From positions 1-47,107 of the forward strand of contig JBBHKE010001598.1 of the NCBI GenBank assembly GCA_037447655.1: a DNA stretch of 47,107 nt, in the 5' to 3' direction. Positions 34,001 to 42,288 of the stretch are shown piece after piece. The stretch's first letter is position 1. Every line of letters starts with the position of its first letter. The position numbers and the translations under genes were made by a program. The notes under the pieces were generated by a model. That model did not search any database and was not told where the DNA came from. It saw only the letters and a program-made list of their open reading frames with translations. Source of the stretch: Zygnema cylindricum (taxonomy: Eukaryota; Streptophyta; Zygnematophyceae; Zygnematales; Zygnemataceae).

Positions 34001-35190
34001 GTTAGGAGAAAATTTGATGTACCGGTTTTTAGATTGAGGTTGTGCGGTGGGATGCCACTGATTGTTAAGGAGTTGAGGAATTCTTGTGGCAACAACAATT
34101 GTTGATCAGGTTATTCGATCTCCATTGAGTCGACAGAAATGTATTCATGCTCTTGTTCTGGTATTTTCCTCATCACCAAGTACTTGACGATGTTAACATC
34201 CACATTGCGAGAAGATAGTATAGCACGATCTGAAAAGTATGCATGGCGAATGTATTGCGTTGTTACGTTGGGAAATGTGCATTGAATGAGGTTCTCCAAG
34301 CTTGTATTCGTGTCATTCCTTCTGTGTAACACTATATATTTTGGGAGCTTTATGTACTCTAGTGTTAACTATGGAAGTAGTTCGTGTCGCCCCACCCCAA
34401 CTTGAAGTAAGAAGTCAATGAATTCCTTAAGTGTTGAGGCGACTATGTCATCTTAAGTTGTGCAAACACACATATTTATTTTCAGACGAAGTTGTTTCAA
34501 TTTTTGCCATAGGGGGTTGTTTTTGACGCATACTGCGATGATTTGAGCATCTATGGCTTTTAAAATAACAGCGAGGCATTGACGAAAGAGGTCCGCTATG
34601 AGAAACACAACATTCCCAAATAGTTTTTGATTTTTTCGTACATCTTGCAATGTTTTATCCACTCCCTCAATCAGATGTCAATGAGACATAGAAACTTCAT
34701 CACAAACGATTAGAAAGGTTTAACGTAGTAGTTGTGCAAGATCAGATTGAGAAAAGATATTGCATGTAGATTGAGCATCTATATCTAATAGAAGCTTACA
34801 TTTAGAGTGTGTTGTCTTTCCTCCAGTTACTAACAATGTTGCTATACCACTTACAGCAACGACGATAACTATTTTGCCGTTAGTACACACTTATGGCAAA
34901 ATCTTCTCTAATGACAAATGAATTTCCTGTTCCTCCTAGTCCATCAAGAAAAAAACAAGTTTTTGCCTTTGAAGTATCTTGTACTGCTTTTGTAACTACG
35001 TCATATGTTTCTTTATGTTCCATATCGAGTGTGGTGACTGAAGATAACACTCGTGTCATGTCTTCAAGTTTATAGGATTTTTCGCCGTCTATTAATGGAT
35101 TTCGTTTTTGTGTTTGACGAATGAGTTGCTTTGGATAGTGTGACACATTTTGCACGATCTTCATGAATAAACCCCACTTCAAAACAAGAA

Positions 35191-35498
35191 ATTCATTTTT
35201 TAAAAAACCTCACACCAACAATTTATGAGCTGCCCCCGCTTTCAAACGGAAAAGCCGTTTTTTCGTAGTTACAACTCTACAGCGAACATCAGTATACAAA
35301 TCAACTTACCTTGGTAATATTGTCTTTGAACACCTGCAGGTTGAGGCGCTAGTCGCGCCGAGATGGAACGGTCGTTCCAAAGTTTAGCCAGACCAAAGTT
35401 TTACTGTTCAACCAATTACTTTTCAGGTCGAATAAGCGTACTAATTTTATGTTGATCATGAGTTATACAAAGGTGCAAAATGAAAAGTGGTTTTTTTT
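35191..35498. other. Unassigned spacer upstream of the Helitron helicase
   Basis: No recognisable gene. Contains short GC-rich pieces (GGCGCTAGTCGCGCC around 35344) in otherwise AT-rich DNA. Confidence 0.4.
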
Positions 35499-35590
35499 AC
35501 GGTATTGTCGATAATCGTTTGTAGATTGTTTTTTTTTTCGGTATTGCCGATAGTCGTTTGTAGATTGTTTTTGTACGGTACTACTTGTGG
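35499..35590. repeat. Short tandem repeat (~40-bp unit, about 2.5 copies)
   Basis: Units of CGGTATTGTCGATAATCG and CGGTATTGCCGATAGTCG, each followed by TTTGTAGATTGTTTTT, then a partial third unit. It leads directly into the 26-bp minisatellite region. Confidence 0.75.
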
Positions 35591-35708
35591 TTGTTCGTAG
35601 ATACTGGCGGGTGGCAACGTTGCATTACGCTTGCCGTACGATGGTCCGTATTGTGGACAATCGCACGACAACGTTACATTGTGCCAGGTACAGCGGTATA
35701 TACTACTG

Positions 35709-36155
35709 ACGGGCGGCAGCGTAGAATTACGCCAGCGAGCGGCAGCGTTGAATTACGCCAGCGGGCGGGAGCGTAGAATTACATCGCCGAGCGGTAGCGT
35801 AGAATTACGCCAGAGGGTGACAACGTAGAATTACGCCATCGAGCGACAACGTAGAATTACGTCACCGAGCGGCAACCTAGAATTACGCCAATAGGCAACA
35901 AGGTAGAATTACGCCACCGGGCAGTAGCGTAGAATTACGCCACCGAGCGGCAGCGTAGAATTACATCAGTGGGCGGCAGCGTAAAATTACAGCGGGCGGC
36001 AGCGTAGAATTACGCTAGCCAGCGGCAACGTAGAATTACGCCACCGAGCAGCAACGTAGAATTACGCCACCGAGCGGGAGCGTAAAATCACGCCAGCGGG
36101 CGGCAACGTATAATTATGCCACCGGGCGGGCAGCAGCGTGGAATTATGCCAGCGG
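35709..36155. repeat. 26-bp minisatellite, 17 copies
   Basis: The consensus unit is GTAGAATTACGCCACCGAGC followed by GGCAGC. I count 17 successive GTAGAATTA-like cores, spaced 25-29 bases with substitutions (GTTGAATTA, GTAAAATTA, GTATAATTA, GTGGAATTA). Degenerate cousins occur upstream (ACGTTGCATTACGC at 35608, ACGTTACATTGTGCC at 35664) and downstream near 36184. A second pair of words, GTCCGTATTGTGGACAA and GTCCGTATTGCGGACAA, brackets the array. The short ORFs over it follow the repeat period. Confidence 0.95.
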
Positions 36156-36256
36156 TACAACAGTCAGTAGCGCGACGGGCGGCATTGCTACATTCTGTCG
36201 CGTTACGGTCGTCCGTATTGCGGACAAAAGAACAAAATTGAGATAGACACAACCTC

Positions 36257-36264
36257 TATATAAG
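36257..36264 (+). promoter_or_regulatory. TATA box candidate
   Basis: TATATAAG in the context CCTCTATATAAGGGTTTCC, just after the minisatellite and ~140 bases before a second tandem repeat. It could be the core promoter of an LTR or an unrecognised transcription unit. No coding region follows within the next kilobase. Confidence 0.35.
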
Positions 36265-36394
36265 GGTTTCCACAAAGTCGAACAACGTTCTCTTATTTAT
36301 ATACTGATTGTATACCTTTGGTAGTCTGTTTGAAAACCTTTAAATAGGCCCATTTTCTGTCCGTCTGCACTTGTAAACGACTTGTCCCCTGGCC

Positions 36395-36519
36395 GATGTC
36401 AACCAACGGGTAACTTTGCCCCTCGCCCCACGTCAGCAAACGGGCAGCGTTGTCCCTCAGCCTACGTCGACAAAGGTAGCTTTGTCTCTCTGCTAACGTC
36501 AACAAACGGGTAACTTTCA
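36395..36519. repeat. ~33-bp tandem repeat, four copies
   Basis: Four degenerate units of the form GTCAACAAACGGGTAACTTT followed by GTCCCTCGCCTAC, with lengths of 32-37 bases. Confidence 0.8.
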
Positions 36520-37023
36520 AAGTACTCCCTCGACAAGCGTTCTTGACCGTCATATCTTGGCTTCTCGATCTTGTCAATGAATAAAGATGTAAGCCGCCAA
36601 GTGCGCTAAAGAGTTTTCAACCCGTCAATCCTTCGTTCGTGACCGTCGATTATTGGATGTTTTGCAGTTTATAAGTTACTTGTCCTTTTCAACAAGTACG
36701 ATTCCGTGTCTTAAATTATTTGCGTGATTTTCCGTTAATCGTTGTGTTGATTTGGGTCGCGTCTACAAAAACGTGTACGAACGACTTCAATAATACAATA
36801 GTACCAAGATGTTTTGATAAACATGACACGCTCTATGCCCGTGTAACATACATTGATTTAATGGTGAAATGAAATTTCCCGTCGCGGACAGTGAAACGGC
36901 TAATGTTCATAATGGAACACCATCGTAATAGTTTGAGCTGCATTAACATTTATGCTACATAAAATTATTCTTCTGTACATTCCAAATGAATGGTTTAAAC
37001 AATTAAACTTTAAACCTCAACAA
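36520..37023. other. Unassigned DNA left of the MITE cluster
   Basis: An AATAAA occurs near 36580, so this may be the 3' part of the transcription unit suggested by the TATA box. No ORF of note. Confidence 0.4.
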
Positions 37024-37025
37024 TA

Positions 37026-37599
37026 CACCGCGAATCGTTATTAGCGTTATGAACTCTATATCGGCGCCCCCAAATTTTGATTGTAAAACCCGAAAAAGAA
37101 TTGATAATACTAAATTTTATTTTTACGTTAATTACGGTTTTAGAGAATTAGCGTTCATAATTATAATTTATGATATTATTGAATAGTGTGGTGTACGGAT
37201 GTGTAGTCCGTACAGAATGGTACTTTGTTAAGTAAAAAAGTAAGAAACATGGACTAAAAGAATCGCAATCGCACGTAAAACTACGCTAAAAATAAGCGAC
37301 ATAATAATATCGCACCTATTTTGGCGTAAATATATATGTGGCGTACTAATTATTCACGCGAACACCCAAACTAGAGTTATGAAAAAAGTAAAGTACAAGG
37401 ACGTGACCGTGTACGATTTGTCAGATTTTGTATTTTAACATATTTTACTATGAAGATTCTGATGGCAGATCTGTCGTACCAAAATTATAATTAGTGATGA
37501 ATTAGTATTAAACATAAAAAAAAAAACGTAATTATTGTTAATAACGCTAATTATGTTTTAACACTAATAATTTCTCAACGCTAATAACGATTCACGGTG
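37026..37599. mobile_element. TA-family MITE, copy F (574 bp)
   Basis: The left end CACCGCGAATCGTTATTAGC and right end GCTAATAACGATTCACGGTG, TA on both sides (37024-37025, 37600-37601). Internal palindrome GTACGGA...TCCGTAC; then ACGATTTGTCAGATTTTGTA. Closest to copy E near its left end. It is joined to copy G by the linker TACAGTA. Confidence 0.92.
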
Positions 37600-38024
37600 T
37601 ACAGTACACCGTAATAGCTATTAGAGTAAATAACGCTGATTCGGTGCCCTTTAAACAAAAAAAAAACTTGAAATACAATCCAGAATTCTATTATTTCCAT
37701 TATTATAATTAGGGTTTTTTTTTCAATTAGCGTTAATAATCGAAGTACATTGCGATGGAAATAGTGTGGTGTACGGACAGGATATATCCGTACGAAATGG
37801 TATTTTTTAAATTACAAAGGCATAATAAGACACTTAACATTATTGTGCACACATGTGAATGTGCACTGGAAGAAAGAGACGCAAACTCGTCGACAAAAAT
37901 CACGTTCTCATATATTCGTCCGTCGAATGTGTGAACCGCGCGACGGGGTACGAATTGTCAGTTTTTTTCGGATACACATATTACTGTAGACATCGAAAGG
38001 GCGGGTATTTATTATTCATGACCA

Positions 38025-39025
38025 TAGTTCAAAAGTAGGTGTTTTTATGGTAGGCCTTTGGTAGTCGCACAAAACTTGGCACAAAACTCGCGTAGAGTAG
38101 GCATACTGTATGTATGTGCGTTTGTGCACACTTTTGTACGAACGTACGAACTTGACGTATGATCATTGTACAACGCACCGCCGCTGGACGAAATTTCAGC
38201 GAACTGACACAGCGTAGGATGAGTTGTGTTATGGGCTTTTCATGTGATCTTCTTACACCGCTACTTTGATCAGCGACCGTCCAATCGTCCAAATTTGACG
38301 GTTTAAATAAAAAATACCTCAAAACTCACATATTTTATTTTTTTTGTCCGAATGTTTTTCAAAATTTAGACATGACGTTTAATTCTCTATCGATCTATGT
38401 GCAACTCAACCTTGTTACTATTTTTTTTTCATTTTGCGACCAATACAATATGGGTCTTAAGGTCATATACCATAGTTGTTCACGGTGTTTAGTGCGAACG
38501 ATTTAATCGCGATGATTTATACGTAACAAACGCATTGAACCTTTTGAAAAAATCGTAAAAATCGTTAATGAATTTTCGTCCGTACTATTCGTACATGTAA
38601 ACAAAAATAAATTTCATATATACCGCAGTTTGTACCATTTTCGTACATTTTCCGTATCTTTTTGTAATAGTCCGTACATTTTTGGTACAATTCCATCCAT
38701 TCCCGTAAAATTTATGTTCAGTTTACCAGACAGAAAGTACTACGAAGTGCAACGTATCTTTTCGTAAAATTCCGTACATTTACCGTACAAAACCGTACAG
38801 CTATTGTAAAATATCGTACAGTTTACGTAAATTAGCCGTTCAGTTTACCGGACAGAAAGTACATCACGTTTTTTTCCGATTTATTCAAAAGTCACGAATT
38901 ATACGTTTTAATCGGAAAAAAGGAAAAAATAGCGCGATTTGAACAACTATGTCATACACTCATATTGTAGGTTTTACATACAATAGGCATACTGTATGGG
39001 CCTACTTTCACCTACTTTTGAACTG
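38025..39025. mobile_element. ~1.0-kb Mutator-like MITE nested in copy G
   Basis: The left end TAGTTCAAAAGTAGGTG mirrors CACCTACTTTTGAACTG at the right, with GTAGGCC and GGCCTAC continuing inside. A 10-bp imperfect direct repeat flanks it: TTCATGACCA (38015-38024) and TTCAGGACAA (39026-39035), 8 of 10 matching. A 9-11-bp duplication suggests Mutator-like origin. An internal inverted pair (GGCATACTGTATG, near both ends) is also seen. No transposase. Confidence 0.75.
38471..38951. mobile_element. 481-bp hAT-like MITE nested in the Mutator-like element
   Basis: The left end CATAGTTGTTCA mirrors TGAACAACTATG at the right. Flanking 8-mers TCATATAC (38463-38470) and TCATACAC (38952-38959) match at 7 of 8. 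The interior is full of CGTACA/TGTACG words, and a direct repeat TTTACCAGACAGAAAGTAC / TTTACCGGACAGAAAGTAC occurs at 38722 and 38836. Confidence 0.8.
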
Positions 39026-39175
39026 TTCAGGACAACCCAAGTTACAGTTAGGGATTAATTAGTAAATATATATTTTTTCAATTTTTTTTTCCCGATTAGA
39101 GTTAATAACACTTATTATTTTTTTACGCTATTTATTCCTTTACTCTAATAGTGATTGACGATGTACAGTACTGTA

Positions 39176-39292
39176 CACCGCGAATCGTAAATAGAGTAGA
39201 TTTCTCTAATTCGGTCGCTCGAAATTTCGACTCTACATCAAATAGAGTAAACGATTCTAATTTTTTAAATATTATAATTACGATTCGCGGTG
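39176..39292. mobile_element. TA-family MITE, miniature copy H (117 bp)
   Basis: The left end CACCGCGAATCGTAAATAGA and right end TATAATTACGATTCGCGGTG, TA on both sides. It keeps essentially only the terminal regions, an internal deletion derivative. Separated from copy G by a TACAGTACTGTA linker. Confidence 0.85.
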
Positions 39293-39341
39293 TACGTACT
39301 GTAGCTCTCTGCCCCGAATGTTAGGACAGCCGTGAGAATTA

Positions 39342-40121
39342 GGGTATGTCCCCATGTACTTGTAACTTAGCGAACTTACTTTATATTTTAGCGCGGATCC
39401 GGCGGACCCGCTTTTCAAGTGTCCCTATGTGTAAGTACGTATCGTAAGTTACGTTTGTGACGATTGTATACGTCCACAATACCCGTGACGGTTGTCAACG
39501 TCTACAATTTGTGTTGTCGGACGTTATTTTTTGGAACTGCTTGTGTGACGTCGCATGTCTTACCGTGACATTGTAGACGTACCGCCTTCCACCCTGTACC
39601 GTTTCATGGTTGAAGAAGTTGCGCTTTGCTTTTGCGTCTCCTGTCCGGTCGACGTGAAATGGCATCGGAATTTTGAGACCCCTTCAAAAAAAAAATCCGT
39701 ACTGGACGAAAACGGACAAAACCAAACAAATTGTGTAATTTTCTTTGTCGTATTTAATTCAAATGGACAAAACATAGCGACTTCCGTACTTTCCTTTGTC
39801 TTTGAAAAATCGTGTGAAATACTTCGAAAATTACGACAAGTGCGAATATGTGTTCCTATTTGTTTATGTAAAATCCCTAGTTTTAAAACACATCGCGCAT
39901 GTGTTTTAAAGATAAGGTTGAAGATGACGTTTTTTGTCGTCGAAGTGGGTCGAAAAACACAAGACGACAATTTTTAGTACATCCTAAGTTCGAGGGTGAC
40001 GCAAATTGTACTCTACAAATTTGCGATTCCTTCGTACGGTTGGAACTTAGGCAGTACGACGCTAAGTTTTAAAGGAAAACGACAGAAAAAAACCCTTACT
40101 TATGCACATGGGGACACACCC
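39342..40121. mobile_element. 780-bp Tourist/Harbinger-like element with TTA target duplication
   Basis: The left end GGGTATGTCCCCATGTAC and right end GCACATGGGGACACACCC are inverted with two mismatches. The 3-bp duplication TTA is at 39339-39341 and 40122-40124. It is similar in style to the 14451-15184 element (GGGTG start, TAA duplication). It contains a 140-codon + ORF (39555-39977) overlapped almost fully by a 136-codon - ORF, neither with a recognisable domain. Confidence 0.85.
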
Positions 40122-40328
40122 TTACAGAGGTCCGCCGGTAACAAAAGGGTCCGCCCCGATACTTTTCTCGTCAATTTTGTTTGACGGATATGGCCAATAA
40201 TGAAAATAGTCACTACAGTACCATGATCAATTCCCTTTTCAGAATCTGCGACAAATCCTTTAACCTCAATTCGCAACAGAAAGCGCACTCGTATTTCGTG
40301 CGAGCTAAACTGTCTGTACAGTTCAGTA

Positions 40329-40434
40329 CACCGTGAATCGGTATTGGCGTAATGGACGCTATTTAAGGTACCTTTTTTTTCCCCCAAATTCTTAAACAGC
40401 ATAAATTATTCTGTTTTTTCTTTTTATTCAGTAC
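40329..40434. mobile_element. TA-family MITE fragment I' (inverted duplicate of the right end of copy I)
   Basis: Starts CACCGTGAATCGGTATTGGC and runs ~100 bases as the near-perfect reverse complement of 40880-40977 (GGACGCTATTTAAGGTACC, CATAAATTATTCTG). Then copy I begins. The result is a ~650-base segment with ~100-bp nearly perfect inverted ends. Confidence 0.85.
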
Positions 40435-40438
40435 AGTA

Positions 40439-40977
40439 CACCGTGAATCGTTATTCGCGTAAAGGTTTCTTTAGCGTGTAGGAACAATTACCGTTATTTA
40501 CGCTAATTGAGAATTTGGATTTTTTCAAAAAAAACATACATACTGGATATTTACTTATACTAATTTGGATTTAAATAAAATTAAACACCCGCCCCAAACT
40601 TGTTTACACTAATATAGATTCTGTTCAAAATCTGACAAATTGTACACAAATCGTACGTTCACACCGTCGAAACGCGGTTGCCGGACGAATATGTGAGAGC
40701 GTGATTTTTGACAACCCGATTGCATCCCCTTTTTAGAGCGCATATTTTCATGCGTCCGTCGTTACTAAAACTCATTAAATATACTTTCTCACTTAAAAAG
40801 GTACATTTTTGTACGGTCTGACACCATCCGTACAACACTCTATTCAGATGATAAAAATTGGAAAAGAACCCTAAATGGCGTAAAAGAAAAAACAGAATAA
40901 TTTATGATGTTTAAGAATTTGGGGAAAAAAAAAGGTACCTTAAATAGCGTCCATTACGCCAATACCGATTCACGGTG
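40439..40977. mobile_element. TA-family MITE, copy I (539 bp, reverse orientation)
   Basis: The left end CACCGTGAATCGTTATTCGC and right end AATACCGATTCACGGTG; TA at both sides. Internal blocks appear in reverse order and strand relative to J and K: AAAATCTGACAAATTGTAC, GCATATTTTCATGCGTCCG, AAAAAGGTACATTTTTGTACG, GTCTGACACCATCCGTAC. Confidence 0.88.
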
Positions 40978-40984
40978 TACTGTA

Positions 40985-41523
40985 CACCGCGCATCGTTAT
41001 TAGTGTCACGGTCACTAATTTGGGTTCTTAAATTTTTGATTTTTTTCCAAAAATAGTATACGTGATTTTAATTTTTCCTTGACGTTAATTGAGGTTCCGT
41101 ACAAATTAGCGTACAGAACGAAAGTACATTAATATGTAAATAGTGTGGTGTACGGTCGATGTCAGACCGTACATAAATGTACCTTTTTAGTTGAAAATTT
41201 TACAAAAAATGAATTAAATCGGACGCGTTCGCATAGGAACGTGCGCTAAAAAAACGGGATTGGTCTGACATGTAAATAAGTCTGACATGTACGGATATTT
41301 AAATTTCACTACGGTGTACGATTTTTTATATTTTGTACGAGTACATATAATAATGTGTATAATCGTACACATTTTTTTCCATTTTTGCTGTTCCAAATTA
41401 GCGTGAACACTGAAATTAGAATAAACCTATTTTTTTTTAATTTTCAAATTCTTAATTAGCGTCAATGACGGTATATTTATTTACACACTATTTAAACTTT
41501 GACACTAATAACGATGCGCGGTG
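40985..41523. mobile_element. TA-family MITE, copy J (539 bp)
   Basis: The left end CACCGCGCATCGTTATTAGTG and right end CACTAATAACGATGCGCGGTG, perfect over ~21 bases, TA on both sides. Internal palindrome GTACGGTC...GACCGTAC at about 41153-41175. Terminal sequence nearly identical to copy B near RPP0. Confidence 0.92.
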
Positions 41524-41530
41524 TACTGTA

Positions 41531-42075
41531 CACCGCCAATCGTTATTAGCGTTGTGTACGCTATTTCCGTCCCGCTTTTTTTTTATTATTCTCCATTAGT
41601 GTAGTTCATTCTATTTTTTTCTTTATTCTATTTAGGGTTATTTTCAGTACGTTGTCTCTTAAACAGAGTGGTGTACGGTCAGTGTCAGACCGTACATAAA
41701 TGTACCTTTTAAGTTGAAAAGTACAATAAATTAGTTTTAGTAACCGCGGACGCATGAGAATGTGCGTTCTAAAAAGGAAAAAAAACCAGGTCGTAAAAAA
41801 TCCCGCTCGCACATATTCGTCCGACAGCCGCGTTTCGACCGTGTGAATGTAAAATTTGTGTACGATTTGTCAGATTTTGTACGGAGACCTATATTAGTGT
41901 AAGCATGTTTGCGACCGACATTTTTTTTTTCAAAGATCCAAATTACCATAACCAAACAATTAGAATGTATGATTTTTTCCAAAATCTCTATCACATAAAT
42001 TAGCATTCGTTACTCTAATTTTATTTTTGGTTTTTTTACTCTAATTTTTCATTACTCTAATTACGATTCGCGGTG
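41531..42075. mobile_element. TA-family MITE, copy K (545 bp)
   Basis: The left end CACCGCCAATCGTTATTAGC, the right end TCTAATTACGATTCGCGGTG; TA both sides. Internal palindrome GTACGGTC...GACCGTAC near 41675-41697, block CCGCGGACGCATGAGAAT, and GTACGATTTGTCAGATTTTG. Close to copy A. Its right end is ~210 bases from the KUP start codon. Confidence 0.92.
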
Positions 42076-42077
42076 TA

Positions 42078-42288
42078 CTGTACCTCACCACTTCACCCGC
42101 GCATTCCATTCAAACTTCCAAGTGTCCCACTCCTAATCGCGTCAATCTGCCGCGTGCCTGGCAACTGTCTCTCCACGTGTCACTTCGCATGGCAGCGGCC
42201 ACCCCGAAGCGCCTTGACGCTCCCGCGTCGCCTGAAGCCGGCGAGGCGAGTTAGGCTTTTCAGGGGGAGGAGGGGGGTAGGAGGCGAT
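42078..42288 (+). promoter_or_regulatory. KUP 5' flank / 5' UTR with a possible upstream ORF
   Basis: A sudden GC-rich segment after AT-rich MITE K. It holds a 21-codon ORF (42189-42254, MAAATPKRLDAPASPEAGEAS) ending 34 bases before the proposed KUP ATG at 42289, in another frame; it could act as a uORF if transcription starts upstream. No TATA box seen. Confidence 0.4.

Larger units (their letters stand above)
32280..35190 (-). mobile_element. Decayed Helitron (PIF1-like helicase), split by an insertion
   Basis: On the minus strand from 35182 downward: LIDGEKSYKLEDM, SSVTTLDMEHKETYD, then CFFLDGLGGTGNSFV (Walker A with N in place of the catalytic K). Next come VSGIATLLVTGGKTTHSKCK, a CDEVSMSH block (Walker B region), VDKTLQDVRKNQKLFGN, then NVDVNIVKYLVMRKIPEQEH with YISVDSMEIE, and EFLNSLTISGIPPHNLNLKTG. 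After a ~1.3-kb break it resumes at GLSKNFIQAKILTG, FIPRIPM, then in another frame MTINKSQGQSIHQLGLYLLQ with FAHGQLYVALSRVTS. This order is diagnostic of the Helitron/PIF1 helicase C-terminal part. Many stops and frameshifts show it is dead. No Rep domain or Helitron termini were identified. Confidence 0.9.
37607..39163. mobile_element. TA-family MITE, copy G, with nested insertions
   Basis: The left end CACCGTAATAGCTATTAGAG and right end CTCTAATAGTGATTGACGATG, TA on both sides. The total is 1557 bases, but taking out the 38025-39025 element and one 10-bp target copy leaves 546, the normal family length. The sequence on the two sides of the insertion then reads collinear with copies A and K (a CCCAA-TTA type block followed by ATTAG). 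Internal palindrome GTACGGA...ATCCGTAC. Confidence 0.88.

Noticed and set aside
35585-35828. Two overlapping + ORFs rich in Arg/Ala/Gly
   Set aside because: They run along the minisatellite and reflect its repeat unit.
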